A stretch of DNA of 64,000 bases from Mastigocoleus testarum BC008 (GTDB taxonomy: Bacteria; Cyanobacteriota; Cyanobacteriia; Cyanobacteriales; Nostocaceae). A program made the position numbers and the translations under genes. The notes below the pieces were generated by a model. The model saw nothing but the letters and a program-made list of their open reading frames with translations, was not told the origin of the DNA and ran no database searches. Each line of letters begins with the position of its first letter. The first letter of the stretch is position 1. Below, piece after piece: positions 19,995 through 29,320 of the stretch. The stretch is taken from NCBI RefSeq assembly GCF_001456025.1, contig NZ_LMTZ01000001.1, forward strand, positions 237,653-301,652, read 5' to 3'.

Positions 19995-20216
19995 TTATTC
20001 AAATTTTGCATAAACTAAGTCTCTAATCAACGGCGTCCTTAAACCAACATATTTTGAGAGAGTTTGACTATCTTCTGGACTAAGAGAAGATACTTTTTCA
20101 ACTTCATCAATTAATTTTTGGATTAATTCACTATCCGAAAGCTTCAAAAGACTTCCAGGATTTGATGTCTCTACGAAAGCCCAGATCATACGGATAATCT
20201 TTATGTCTACATCCAT
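19995..20216 (-). CDS. Small conserved hypothetical protein (cyanobacterial)
   Basis: A 73-residue acidic helical protein starting MDVDIKIIRMIWAFVE and ending in PLIRDLVYAKFE. It resembles a family of small cyanobacterial proteins of unknown function that I recall only by its overall pattern (MDVD start, LSD.EL, LIRDL end). No catalytic motif or membrane segment is visible. A TTG six codons upstream is also possible, but the ATG start fits the family pattern. It lies opposite in direction to the two large kinase genes around it. Confidence 0.65.
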   Translation of the reverse strand: MDVDIKIIRMIWAFVETSNPGSLLKLSDSELIQKLIDEVEKVSSLSPEDSQTLSKYVGLRTPLIRDLVYAKFE

Positions 20217-20450
20217 TTGTGTAACAAGGAGCAATATAAATATAATAAGCTCAAATCTTAAGAAATACTTAAGAAAGTGTCATTACTTAAATTATCGTGC
20301 GTATGAATTAAGCCTTAATATACTAAAGATATAAAGTATCATCTATCTAGAGATATAATTTACATTGCAGCATTATAAAAGCAAGACTTGTTCTAGGTAC
20401 AGCTGTAGAGCATCCTGATAAGATTTAGGTGAAGAAGCTCCTGGAAAATT

Positions 20451-22433
20451 TTGAATCAGATCGAACTACTCAATCGAATAACTCGCAAAATCAGACAGTC
20501 CCTAGAGTCGCAAGACATCTTAGATGCGGCAGTAACAGAAGTTCGAGATTTTCTCAAAACTGACCGAGTGAAAATCTATAAATTCGATGAAGACGGTAAC
20601 GGTCAAGTAATTGCTGAATCTATAAATGGCGATCACCTCCCATCGCTCAAAGGGTTGCATTTTCCTGCAGGAGATATTCCACCTCGGGCACGAGAACTAT
20701 TTCTTAAGGCAAGAGTTCGTTCTATAGTTGATTTGGAAGAACAACAAATATGTCTAAGTCAACCAGATAGGCTTCCATCTACAGCTACCGACGAATTAAC
20801 GGTAGAACAAGTGCGTCAATCTTTTCTTGACAATCTACTGCAACGTCCTGTAGATCCCTGTCATGTGGAATATCTCACGCTGATGGGTGTTAAGTCCAGT
20901 CTAGTGGTTCCCCTGGTATGTAACGAGGAACTTTGGGGCTTACTCATTGCTCATCACCGTCGTGCTAAAGCTCTTTCTAAGAGCCATCTAAAAATTATCC
21001 AAATTGTCAGCGAACAGCTAGAAATGGCGATCACTCAAGCCAATTTATTTAATAAGGTTCAACAAAAAGCCCAACGAGAAGCTTTAATTAATCAAATTTC
21101 TCAACTCCTACATTCTCCCTTAGAAAACGACAAAATTTTACCTACGGTACTATCAAAAATAGTTCCTGCAATTGGTGGAACAGGGGGTTTATTATGTATG
21201 AATGGTGCCGAAAAATCGGAAATTAGCTTCTACCAATATGGTTCTTTACCAAACCTTTCTACATCCGATTGGTTACAACTGCAAGGTTTAGCTCTGAACG
21301 ACACAAAAGTCAGAGTAATTGATAATATTGAAGAACAAAAATTAATTAAAACTTTATTACCTGCTCTTAAAAAAAATAAACTCCGTAGTTTACTTTTAAT
21401 GACCCTACGTTACAAGCAAGAAACTTTGGGCAATCTAGCTATTTTTCGTCGGTCGATAGATACGGAAAAACTGTGGGCAGGTAATTATCAAGATGATGAA
21501 CGACAACAACGTCCCCGTCAATCCTTTGCAGAGTGGAAAGAACTCACCCAAGGAAAAGCTCAACCTTGGAAGCTACATGAGATGGAATTGATTGAGTCCC
21601 TCGGTAACAACTTGGGCATAGCAGTCATGCAAGATCGACTTTACCGTCAGGAACGAAAGCAGCGCTTGTTAGTAGAAATGCAAAACCAAGAGCTAGAAAA
21701 TGCTCGTAGGGAAGCAGAAAAAGCAAGTAGTCTCAAATCTGCATTTTTATCTTCTTCAAGTCACGAATTACGGACTCCCCTCGCTTCAGTTCTTAACTAC
21801 CTTAAACTTCTCAAAGAAGGCTTCTATGATAATGAAGAAGAATTATTAGAGTACATTGAAACTGCTCATACTTGGGCAGAAAATCTTCACTACATTGTTA
21901 ATAATATCCTTGATATTGCCAAAATTGAAGCAGGAAAAATGGAAGCCGATCTGGAAATAGTTGAACTTAAACCCTTATTAAAGGAACAATATAAACTTTT
22001 TCAATCTGAGACTATACGACAAGGTATTGAATTGACCGTGGACTGTCAAGTAATAAGTGTTTGTGCTGATAAAATCAAGCTAAAACAGGTTTTGGGCAAC
22101 CTTTTAAATAACGCTTTTAAATTTACTCAGCAAGGAGAAATTAACCTCAAGGCTATTAGCAAAAGTGAAACTACATCTTCGAAGGAAAAGTCTTTAGTAG
22201 AAATTTCTTTAGCCGATACGGGTATTGGCATTGAACCCGACAAACAAACTAATATTTTTGATGCCTTTGTTCAGGAAGATAGCTCAATCCACAGACGTTA
22301 TGGGGGTACAGGTCTGGGGCTAACCATCTGCAAAGAATTAGTAGAACTCATGGGAGGTGAGATTTTACTCTTCAGTGAAGGTAGAAATCGAGGAACAACA
22401 ATAACTGTTACCTTACCGCGAGCAGAAGAATAA
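20451..22433 (+). CDS. Phytochrome-like GAF histidine kinase
   Basis: The 660-residue protein starts at TTG and has a first GAF domain (about 5-200) with phytochrome-type features: the motif FPAGDIPPRAR (D75-I76-P77) and a Cys-His pair (C137-H138, in DPCHVEYLTLMGV), where phytochromes attach a bilin. A second GAF (about 205-395) lacks these. The kinase core has the H-box SSHELRTPL (H438), an N-box region (NLLNNAFKFT) and the G-boxes DTGIGI and GGTGLGLTI. It lacks the N-terminal PAS and the PHY domain of true phytochromes. It is probably a cytosolic red/far-red or related light sensor whose partner could be the receiver protein encoded 135 bases downstream. Confidence 0.88.
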   Translation: MNQIELLNRITRKIRQSLESQDILDAAVTEVRDFLKTDRVKIYKFDEDGNGQVIAESINGDHLPSLKGLHFPAGDIPPRARELFLKARVRSIVDLEEQQICLSQPDRLPSTATDELTVEQVRQSFLDNLLQRPVDPCHVEYLTLMGVKSSLVVPLVCNEELWGLLIAHHRRAKALSKSHLKIIQIVSEQLEMAITQANLFNKVQQKAQREALINQISQLLHSPLENDKILPTVLSKIVPAIGGTGGLLCMNGAEKSEISFYQYGSLPNLSTSDWLQLQGLALNDTKVRVIDNIEEQKLIKTLLPALKKNKLRSLLLMTLRYKQETLGNLAIFRRSIDTEKLWAGNYQDDERQQRPRQSFAEWKELTQGKAQPWKLHEMELIESLGNNLGIAVMQDRLYRQERKQRLLVEMQNQELENARREAEKASSLKSAFLSSSSHELRTPLASVLNYLKLLKEGFYDNEEELLEYIETAHTWAENLHYIVNNILDIAKIEAGKMEADLEIVELKPLLKEQYKLFQSETIRQGIELTVDCQVISVCADKIKLKQVLGNLLNNAFKFTQQGEINLKAISKSETTSSKEKSLVEISLADTGIGIEPDKQTNIFDAFVQEDSSIHRRYGGTGLGLTICKELVELMGGEILLFSEGRNRGTTITVTLPRAEE

Positions 22434-22436
22434 GCA

Positions 22437-22470
22437 ACCCACGGCTAAAAGTCTGTGGGCTTCAGCCCAG
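22437..22470. repeat. Dispersed hairpin sequence between kinase and regulator genes
   Basis: CCCAC (about 22439) and GTGGG (about 22456) bracket CGGCTAAAAGTCT, followed by CTTCAGCCC. This CGGCTAAAAG...GTGGGCTTCAGCCC sequence resembles a hairpin repeat scattered in cyanobacterial genomes. It could act as a weak terminator, but there is no T-run. Confidence 0.45.
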
Positions 22471-22568
22471 TTTAAAGAAGTTAGTCGGGATAATATTTAA
22501 CTGTCCTTCCTGCTGAGAACCAATCACCGGACTTCCGGGCTGGCTTACGAACAGCCCCAAAGCTGCAA

Positions 22569-22988
22569 ATGAGAAAAAATATGAAAAGTTTAAAAATTTT
22601 ATTGGTAGAAGATAATTTAGCATTAGCTAAAAGCACCGCTAAACTGATTAAACGTATTGGCGGACATCAGGTTCAGCTAACTGACGAACCTAAGACTATC
22701 TTTGAACTGTGTACGGCAGGGGAAGTAGATATAATACTAATGGACATCAATCTACCGGGGGCATTTTGGTGTGGAAAAGAGGTCAGTGGTACTGACTTAT
22801 CTCGTTTACTAAAAGCCAACAAAGAAACAGCTACCATTCCCATTATTCTTTTGACAGCTTATGCCACGTTAAGGGAACGCGAATCACTTCTAGCTGATTC
22901 CGAAGCGAACGAGTTCTTTGCTAAACCAATCAACGATTATGCTGCTTTAATTAAGGCAATAGAACTACTAGTTGACGCTTCCCTTTAA
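22569..22988 (+). CDS. Single-domain response regulator (receiver)
   Basis: A 139-residue stand-alone receiver domain with the acidic pair in ILLVEDN, phospho-acceptor D59 (ILMDINLPG), the conserved Thr in ILLTAYA and Lys in FAKPI. No output domain is fused, so it should work as a phosphorelay carrier or bind a partner protein. Its place just downstream of the phytochrome-like kinase on the same strand suggests that kinase as its donor. A second in-frame ATG at 22581 is an alternative start; neither has a strong ribosome binding site. Confidence 0.9.
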   Translation: MRKNMKSLKILLVEDNLALAKSTAKLIKRIGGHQVQLTDEPKTIFELCTAGEVDIILMDINLPGAFWCGKEVSGTDLSRLLKANKETATIPIILLTAYATLRERESLLADSEANEFFAKPINDYAALIKAIELLVDASL

Positions 22989-23037
22989 TGATGGGATTCT
23001 TAGCTAACGAGATTCCAACGAGTGCTTTACAGATTGT

Positions 23038-23571
23038 TCAACTTCTTAAAATAGTAGGAGATGTAGCTAAAATTTGTGCTCCTTGTTCCATGACTTCAAT
23101 ATCTGAAATTGACCAATTACGAGGTGCTTGACAATGGTGAGCAACTAATAATCCCCACAAGCCCTTGGGGGTTAGAACCGGTACCACTAAATTTGCACGA
23201 ACCTGTAGTTCTCGAAGGAATTCACGGTGACACTGGTGAATGGATGCGGTTTCAATATCATTTATTGCTCTAACCCGGCCTTGCAAATACATAGCGGCAT
23301 ATTCATCATTAAATGATTCATCCGGACCTGTGGAACCAATAATTGAGTATTTGCTTTGATTCAAAGATTCAAAAGTTACTTGTCCGCTCCACTGATTATA
23401 AAAATAATATAAGACTACGCGGTCAACTTGAAGTGATTCTCTAAGTCGATCAGTTGTTTTGATAATTAGCTCATCTCTTTCTATTCTTTGTTTAACTTGT
23501 TGTAGTACCTTTTCTAAACCTACATCTTTATAGCTATTATCCTTGGGTTGATTAAAGTTTTGCATCGTCAC
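23038..23571 (-). CDS. Stand-alone GAF-domain protein, candidate cyanobacteriochrome
   Basis: This 177-residue protein is essentially one GAF domain. It has the cyanobacteriochrome-like layout: DRVVLYYF near the N-terminus, PDESFNDEYAAMYLQGRVRAINDI, then HQCHREFLRELQVRANLVVPV with C114-H115 in the bilin-attachment position, and GLWGLLVAHHCQAPRNW. An intact Cys-His suggests covalent phycocyanobilin binding, but this is inferred. No output domain is present, so it would signal by binding a partner, perhaps one of the flanking kinases. It runs opposite to them and ends 50 bases from the receiver gene. Confidence 0.82.
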   Translation of the reverse strand: MTMQNFNQPKDNSYKDVGLEKVLQQVKQRIERDELIIKTTDRLRESLQVDRVVLYYFYNQWSGQVTFESLNQSKYSIIGSTGPDESFNDEYAAMYLQGRVRAINDIETASIHQCHREFLRELQVRANLVVPVLTPKGLWGLLVAHHCQAPRNWSISDIEVMEQGAQILATSPTILRS

Positions 23572-24239
23572 TCGGTAAATTAAAGTTTAGTGAGTTAATA
23601 AAATAAAAGGTCGATTTATGAAAAAGACAAAATAATCCGATCCAATTTTCAGACAAATCAGTTGAAAATCAGATCCACTGTATAGATATAGAAAAAGAAT
23701 TAGATATTTATTTAAATTATGCAATGAAGCTAAATTTTTGCTTCAGGTTCTGGGTGTCAAGTTTCAATTTCTTTGCTAGTACTATTAAATTCTGAAATTT
23801 TTGTTGTCATATTTGTGACAAGTTAAAACAACATTATTTTTGTAAATTAGTAATTATAGCTGAAATGACCGCTAAACTTTAATCTTTGTAGAGTATCAAA
23901 AAGTGAGCGAGTAGGGTGATACTAACGAAAATACAGTCATTTTTTTAGAACATCTTCATTCACAATTTCCAGGGGCTAAATCTTTAATTTAATTACATGG
24001 GATGGCGACCAGAGAATTCTACTTTTTCTGCCATTATTTCTCTGTTGTTATAATTTTATTTAAGTTGCCAGTCAATAGTAAAATTTTTAACATTATGAAA
24101 TCAAATTTCGTATGGTATTTGCCCATGAATCAATCTGGATAACTATATTTCAGTTAATGAAAATTGTTATATAATTTAACATCAAGGAACAATAACATTC
24201 GATCAAAAAATTTGAATTCTGGCTTTTGCTCTTAGACTT
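23572..24239. other. Intergenic region without recognisable content
   Basis: A 668-base AT-rich stretch between the divergent GAF-protein and REC-GAF kinase genes. I found no coding frame, strong hairpin or clear repeat. It presumably contains both promoters. Confidence 0.5.
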
Positions 24240-26063
24240 ATGCCTTATCGTCAACAGCTATTGTCCAAATCGGTAAAAACTTTAGCCAAGTTAATGGGGA
24301 GTTCATCAGGAGAAGGTTCTGGCGAGCAAAATCAGGAAAGTGGCGAACTAGAAAAGTTTTCCCAAGCTAGTGATTGTTTTGTCACCGATTATCAAGACGG
24401 CGAAGCAAGAGCAGAAGTAGACGAGAAAAAGACAAACTCAGAGGTCATTTTAATCGTAGACGATAGCCCCGATAACCTACTAGTATTATTTTCCTACTTA
24501 GAAGAAAAAGGGTTTAAAGTCTTGTTAGCTGAAGACGGTGAGAGCGCTTTACAGATTGCTCAATCTAAAACCCCGGATTTAATTTTGTTAGATGTTTTGA
24601 TGCCTGAGATTGATGGTTTTGAAACCTGCCGTCGACTCAAAGCGAAACCTTCCACGAGAGAAATACCCGTAATTTTTTTGACTGCACTTTCAGAAACTGT
24701 CAATAAAGTTCAAGGATTCAAATTGGGAGGTGTAGACTATATCACAAAACCTAGCGAACAAGAAGAAGTTCTAATACGCATTCAAACTCATCTTAATCTG
24801 CAAAGAATGCGCTCTACCCTAAGCAAGCAAAATCAGGAACTAAAACAAAGGTTAGATTTTGAAGCCTTGGTACGCCGTATCACCGATAAGTTGCGCGACA
24901 GTCTTAATGAAAGCCAGATACTAGAAACTGCTACCCAGGAGCTAGCTCAAGTCCTCCAACTCAGTAGCTGTCAAATCGAACTTTACGATTCACAACAGAT
25001 AACAGCAACTATTGCCTACGAACATAGTATTACTCTGCCCCAGTGTCAGGGAGCCAGGAGAAATATTAAAGATTTTCCTGAACTTTATCAACAACTGTTA
25101 GAAAAAATTCCGGTTCAATTAGTAGAAAAAATTCCTCAATTCAATCCTCAAGAGATTCAAGTTAATCGTTTAGCTTGCCCGATTTTTGACGACCGCGGTA
25201 TTATCGGTAATCTTTGGGGGCTTAGACCGCCAACAGAGCTATTTACGACTTTAGAAATTGAACTGATGCAGCAGGTGGCTTCTCACTGTGCGATCGCTAT
25301 TCGTCAGGCTCGATTATACCAAGCTTCTAATCAGCAAGTCGCACAATTGGCTAAACTCAATCAGTTGAAAGATGATTTCCTCAAAACTATTACTCACGAA
25401 TTAAAGGCCCCTATGAGTAGTATTCAGTTGGCTACACAAACAATGGAAACTCTATTAACCAATCAACAAAATCCTCATAGGTCTCCTATTTTTAAGCGAG
25501 TTATCAAGATTTTCCACGAATCATGTCAGCGACAGAAACAACTGATAGACGATTTACTTACTCTTTGCTATATAGACGCAAAATCCAAAACTGTACAACT
25601 AGAGTTAATCAATCTAAATCAGTGGATTCCCTATGTTGTACAGTTACATTTAACACCCGTTCGCAATCAGCAACAGCAATTAACTCTAGATTTAGCTGAA
25701 GAAGAATTACAGATTGCGGCAGATCCAATGATGTTGGAACGGATCGTTCGAGAATTATTGCACAATGCTTGTAAATATACTCCAGTAAATGAAATAATTA
25801 CAATTCAAACTGAAGCTAACAAATCAGAAATTTCCCTTCGTGTTATTAATACGGGTGTAGAAATCCCTGTAGAAGAGCAGGAATTAATTTTTAATCAATT
25901 TTATCGCATCCCCAATAACGATCCTTGGAAGTATGGTGGTACTGGGTTGGGATTAGCATTAGTAAAAAAACTAGCACAGATTCTACAAGCAACTGTTGAT
26001 GTAGAAAGTAGAAATCAGCGGGTTATTTTTTGTGTTAGATTTCCGGTGGTGCATCACTCTTAG
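24240..26063 (+). CDS. REC-GAF hybrid histidine kinase
   Basis: The 607-residue protein begins with a charged, low-complexity leader (about 1-65). A receiver domain follows (about 68-185: VILIVDDSPDN, phospho-acceptor D118 in LLDVLMPEIDG, Lys in ITKPS). A short coiled coil leads to a degenerate GAF domain (about 215-365) that has no Cys-His. The kinase core has H386 in ITHELKAPMSSIQ, the N-box RELLHNACKYT and the G-box GGTGLGLAL. The receiver at the N-terminus means it can take a phosphate from another kinase, possibly one of the two upstream, before acting itself. It is cytosolic, with no membrane segment. Confidence 0.9.
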   Translation: MPYRQQLLSKSVKTLAKLMGSSSGEGSGEQNQESGELEKFSQASDCFVTDYQDGEARAEVDEKKTNSEVILIVDDSPDNLLVLFSYLEEKGFKVLLAEDGESALQIAQSKTPDLILLDVLMPEIDGFETCRRLKAKPSTREIPVIFLTALSETVNKVQGFKLGGVDYITKPSEQEEVLIRIQTHLNLQRMRSTLSKQNQELKQRLDFEALVRRITDKLRDSLNESQILETATQELAQVLQLSSCQIELYDSQQITATIAYEHSITLPQCQGARRNIKDFPELYQQLLEKIPVQLVEKIPQFNPQEIQVNRLACPIFDDRGIIGNLWGLRPPTELFTTLEIELMQQVASHCAIAIRQARLYQASNQQVAQLAKLNQLKDDFLKTITHELKAPMSSIQLATQTMETLLTNQQNPHRSPIFKRVIKIFHESCQRQKQLIDDLLTLCYIDAKSKTVQLELINLNQWIPYVVQLHLTPVRNQQQQLTLDLAEEELQIAADPMMLERIVRELLHNACKYTPVNEIITIQTEANKSEISLRVINTGVEIPVEEQELIFNQFYRIPNNDPWKYGGTGLGLALVKKLAQILQATVDVESRNQRVIFCVRFPVVHHS

Positions 26064-26204
26064 GATTCGTGATAGCGTAGGGTGAATCCTTAGGAGCGAG
26101 CCTGTCACTAAAGCTTCGACATTAGCCTAGACAGTGTTCCCAAGCACTCAAGAAGTTTAAGCCAAAGATGAAATGTATCTGTTTTTTATTCATGCTATTT
26201 TTGT

Positions 26205-27188
26205 ATGAGCGTAAAGCCTATTTTCCATATAAAAGTGAAAAATATTTTAGCGCTTGATTTTGGTGGTACTAAGCTAGCTGCAGGATTAGTCAGTTATGCC
26301 TCAAAGGAGTGGCTGAATTACAAACGTCGCTTATCTCCTACAAACGCAGATGCTAATACTGACCTGACCATAATGTATGAATTAATCGACTCGGTATTGG
26401 AAGGTCAAAAACCCGACGTTATCGGTGTCAGTTTTGGCGGACCTGTAGATGCAAATACTGGCACAGTCAGACTTTCCCATCATGTCAAAGGTTGGGAAAA
26501 CATAGCTTTAAAACAACTGCTTGAGGATAAATTTGGTGTTAATGCAAACGTAGATAACGATGCAAATGTTGCAGCTTTAGGAGAATATCGTTTTGGTGCG
26601 GGTCAGGGTCATAACAGTTTATTTTATATTACTGTCAGCACCGGTGTTGGTGGTGGATGGATCCTAAATGGTCAACCCTGGCGCGGTTTTGAAGGAATGG
26701 CTGGTGAAATTGGACATGCGATCGTAGATCCTGACGGACCTTTATGTTTATGTGGGAAACGGGGATGTGTGGAAAGGTTAGCTTCTGGTCCTTATATGGC
26801 GCAGGACGTAAAGGAAATATTGAGAAAGGAACCAAAAAAAGCAGAAATATTGAGGAATTTAGTAGAAAATAACTTAGATTTAATAACGGGCAAAATTATC
26901 AGCGAAGCCGCAAATCGTGGGGACAAGTTAGCGCAAGAATTTTTATTTCGGTCTGCTTGGGCTTTAGGTGTCGCTATTGGTAATGTAGCGAATGTAATTA
27001 ATCCCCAACTATTTGTATTGGGTGGTGGGGTAACAAAAGCAGGGAATTATTTCTGGGAAGTTCTACAAAAAACAGCCCGAGAAACTGCTCTACCAGAGAT
27101 AAATTTTGAAGTTTTACCAACAAACTTGGGAGACGACGCACCTTTATGGGGTGCTGTAGAGCTAGCGCAGATGGGGATTGGGAATTAG
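26205..27188 (+). CDS. ROK family sugar kinase
   Basis: A 327-residue ROK protein: phosphate-binding DFGGTKLAAGLV near the N-terminus, VDNDANVAALGE, STGVGGGWILNG, and the zinc motif CLCGKRGCVE with the preceding GEIGHA. There is no N-terminal helix-turn-helix, so it is an enzyme rather than a repressor. It should phosphorylate glucose, N-acetylglucosamine or a related hexose with ATP. The NagB-like deaminase encoded 1.2 kb downstream makes an amino-sugar substrate plausible, but the sequence alone does not decide this. The start codon choice is uncertain: a GTG about ten codons further in would also keep the whole domain. Confidence 0.88.
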   Translation: MSVKPIFHIKVKNILALDFGGTKLAAGLVSYASKEWLNYKRRLSPTNADANTDLTIMYELIDSVLEGQKPDVIGVSFGGPVDANTGTVRLSHHVKGWENIALKQLLEDKFGVNANVDNDANVAALGEYRFGAGQGHNSLFYITVSTGVGGGWILNGQPWRGFEGMAGEIGHAIVDPDGPLCLCGKRGCVERLASGPYMAQDVKEILRKEPKKAEILRNLVENNLDLITGKIISEAANRGDKLAQEFLFRSAWALGVAIGNVANVINPQLFVLGGGVTKAGNYFWEVLQKTARETALPEINFEVLPTNLGDDAPLWGAVELAQMGIGN

Positions 27189-27555
27189 ACTGGGGACTAG
27201 TACTCCGCCACATAAGTTCTGAGGGGTTTGTAGTTGGGCTTTAGCCCCGGCAAAGTCTTGATATTAAAGCGCTAAAGCGCTACTACGAACCTTAATTTAC
27301 CTATCAAAATTAATGTGGTGGACTACTAGGTATTGGGGATTAGGGATTGGGGATTGGGAAAGTGTGGGGAGTGTGGGAGGATGGGGAAGACCAAATTACC
27401 AATTACTCGTTACTCACTACTGTGCGCTGTCGCGCCCCGCAATACCTATAGCTGCGCTACCTTGCGGATCCGGTACGCTACCGCTGGGCGCTAACATTAC
27501 TCATTACTCATTACTTATTACTCATTACTCATTACTTATTATTCATTACCAATCG
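27189..27555. repeat. Cluster of short tandem repeats
   Basis: The region between the ROK and HAD genes consists of repeat families: GGATTGGGGATT units (about 27330-27358), GTGTGGGGAGTGTGGGAG, a GCG-rich block (about 27420-27492), and more than eight TTACTCA / TTACTTA heptamers (about 27494-27550). An open frame across it (27313-27684) is made only of these repeats plus antisense HAD sequence and is not a gene. Confidence 0.85.
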
Positions 27556-28236
27556 TCAAATATTTACTCCAACGGGATCCAGTCCAATCTGGGAATTAAG
27601 AAACGTCCACATCGTCAAATCATTGAAGTCGTAAACAGTCATAAATACACCCATTTCCAGCATTTTTATTGGTTCGCCAGTTGAAGCTACACCAATTGTC
27701 CGGATTCCAGCACCAAGCGCCGAAGTAATTCCACTGGGAGAATCCTCGAAGGCGATCGCATGTTCGGGACTAACCCCTAACCTTTCCAAACCTACTCGAT
27801 ATGGTGTGGGGTCTGGTTTTGCTGCTGCTTCTTGTTCCGCAATTACGACAGTATGAAAAATTTCTTCTAACCCCAAAATATTGAGCATAAATCTAGCATT
27901 TTTGGTCGGTGCGTTGGTAACTAGTGCTCGCTTAAGATCGTGTTTTTCTGTCATTGCGATTAAGCGAGAAAAACCATCAATAGGTTTGAGTTCGTGAGCT
28001 TTATTCCGAAATCTTGATTCTTTTTCCTCTGCCAACTTCTCACCTTCTTCCGGTGATAAATTGGGTAACATATCTTTGATAATTTCTGGATTTAGCCTAC
28101 CAGTAAAACGAGATTTGTAAATTTTTTCATCAATTTCTACGTCATACTCGAGGAGAATATCCCGCCAAATCTGGTAATGAATTGGGTCTGTGTTGATGAT
28201 TGTTCCATCCAGATCGAAGAGAATTGCGCTTAACAT
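27556..28236 (-). CDS. HAD-superfamily hydrolase (beta-phosphoglucomutase-like)
   Basis: The 226-residue protein has all HAD motifs: motif I LFDLDGTIINTD (nucleophile D8 and acid D10), motif II LVTNAP, the Lys in AAAKPDPTPY, and motif III AFEDSPSGITSALGAG. The cap domain between motifs I and II has the helical type found in beta-phosphoglucomutase and related sugar phosphatases. It should dephosphorylate or isomerise a small sugar phosphate; substrate unknown. It lies between a sugar kinase and a NagB-type deaminase, consistent with a sugar-phosphate role. The C-terminal residues run into the repeat cluster, so the last few residues may be recently acquired. Confidence 0.85.
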   Translation of the reverse strand: MLSAILFDLDGTIINTDPIHYQIWRDILLEYDVEIDEKIYKSRFTGRLNPEIIKDMLPNLSPEEGEKLAEEKESRFRNKAHELKPIDGFSRLIAMTEKHDLKRALVTNAPTKNARFMLNILGLEEIFHTVVIAEQEAAAKPDPTPYRVGLERLGVSPEHAIAFEDSPSGITSALGAGIRTIGVASTGEPIKMLEMGVFMTVYDFNDLTMWTFLNSQIGLDPVGVNI

Positions 28237-28415
28237 GCCTTCTTTTTAAGAGCTAAATAGCAGTTAATGTAAACAACAGTAAACATTATCTTTAGATATT
28301 TTACATTTTCTTGTTTCACTTCGTAATCATAACTGCAGTATTTTAGACAAACATATATAAAATTGGATTATCAGCACGTGTCAAAAAAGAATGCAAATAA
28401 TTTATACATTGAAAT

Positions 28416-29192
28416 ATGTCGAGTGCTAAAAAACTTTTTCGCATCAATGAGTTAAATGTACGAGTTTATAATTCTGATACTGAACTAGCAAAAGATGCAG
28501 CCCAAGTAGTTCAGAAAACTTTAGATAGTACTCTCAAGGTTAGGGAAACAGCTAGAGTAATATTTGCCACAGGTAACTCTCAACTTAAATTTTTAAATGC
28601 TCTGACTAGTTTAAATAATATTGACTGGTCGCGGATTACTTGTTTTCATTTAGACGAATATCTAGGGATTAATGCTGAACATTCTTCCAGCTTTCGCTGC
28701 TATTTGCGGGAGAAGTTAGAGAAAAAAGTTAAGCCACAAAAATTTCATTACATTGAAGGGGATACCTTAGAACCTTTAAAGGAGTGCGATCGCTATACTC
28801 AATTACTCCATTCTCAACCCATTGATTTATGTTTGCTGGGGGTGGGAGCAAATGGACATCTAGCATTTAACGAACCATCAGTTGCTGACTTTCAAGATTC
28901 CTATATGGTAAAACTAGTAAAGCTAGATACTGTAAATCATCAACAACAAGTGACCCAAGGGCATTTTCCTAATTTGGAAAGCGTACCAAAATATGCCTTT
29001 ACTTTGACCATTCCTACAATCTGTTCTGCCAAAAAAATACTTTGTCTCGCACCAGGACAGCATAAAGCAGAAGTTGTAAAGCAAATGTTATTTGGAGAAA
29101 TTACAAAAAAATTTCCGGCTTCTATTCTTCGTCAAAAACCCCAAGCAACTTTATTTTTAGATGGAGATTCTGCGACTTCACTTGATATGTAA
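28416..29192 (+). CDS. nagB: Glucosamine-6-phosphate deaminase/isomerase family protein
   Basis: The 258-residue protein matches NagB: TGNSQLKFLNAL, CFHLDEYLGI with the catalytic Asp, LLGVGANGHLAFNEP, and YAFTLTIPTICSAKKI. The family converts glucosamine-6-phosphate to fructose-6-phosphate plus ammonia. Its length fits NagB rather than a 6-phosphogluconolactonase, and the NGHLAFNEP motif supports NagB. It is transcribed away from the HAD gene, with a 179-base shared promoter region. In a cyanobacterium it may salvage amino sugars from wall turnover. The symbol is given on motif grounds only. Confidence 0.85.
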   Translation: MSSAKKLFRINELNVRVYNSDTELAKDAAQVVQKTLDSTLKVRETARVIFATGNSQLKFLNALTSLNNIDWSRITCFHLDEYLGINAEHSSSFRCYLREKLEKKVKPQKFHYIEGDTLEPLKECDRYTQLLHSQPIDLCLLGVGANGHLAFNEPSVADFQDSYMVKLVKLDTVNHQQQVTQGHFPNLESVPKYAFTLTIPTICSAKKILCLAPGQHKAEVVKQMLFGEITKKFPASILRQKPQATLFLDGDSATSLDM

Positions 29193-29320
29193 CGGATTTA
29201 CAACTTAGACTAACTATTTTCAAGCAAATATCTATTACCTGATAACCAAACACCAATACCTAATTCCCAAATAGTAGAATAAGGTACAGGTTTAAGCTGT
29301 AGGATGTGGAGGAAGGCAAA

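Noticed and set aside
27313..27684. A 123-codon frame on the plus strand
   Set aside because: It is made of tandem repeats followed by antisense HAD sequence; no gene-like content.
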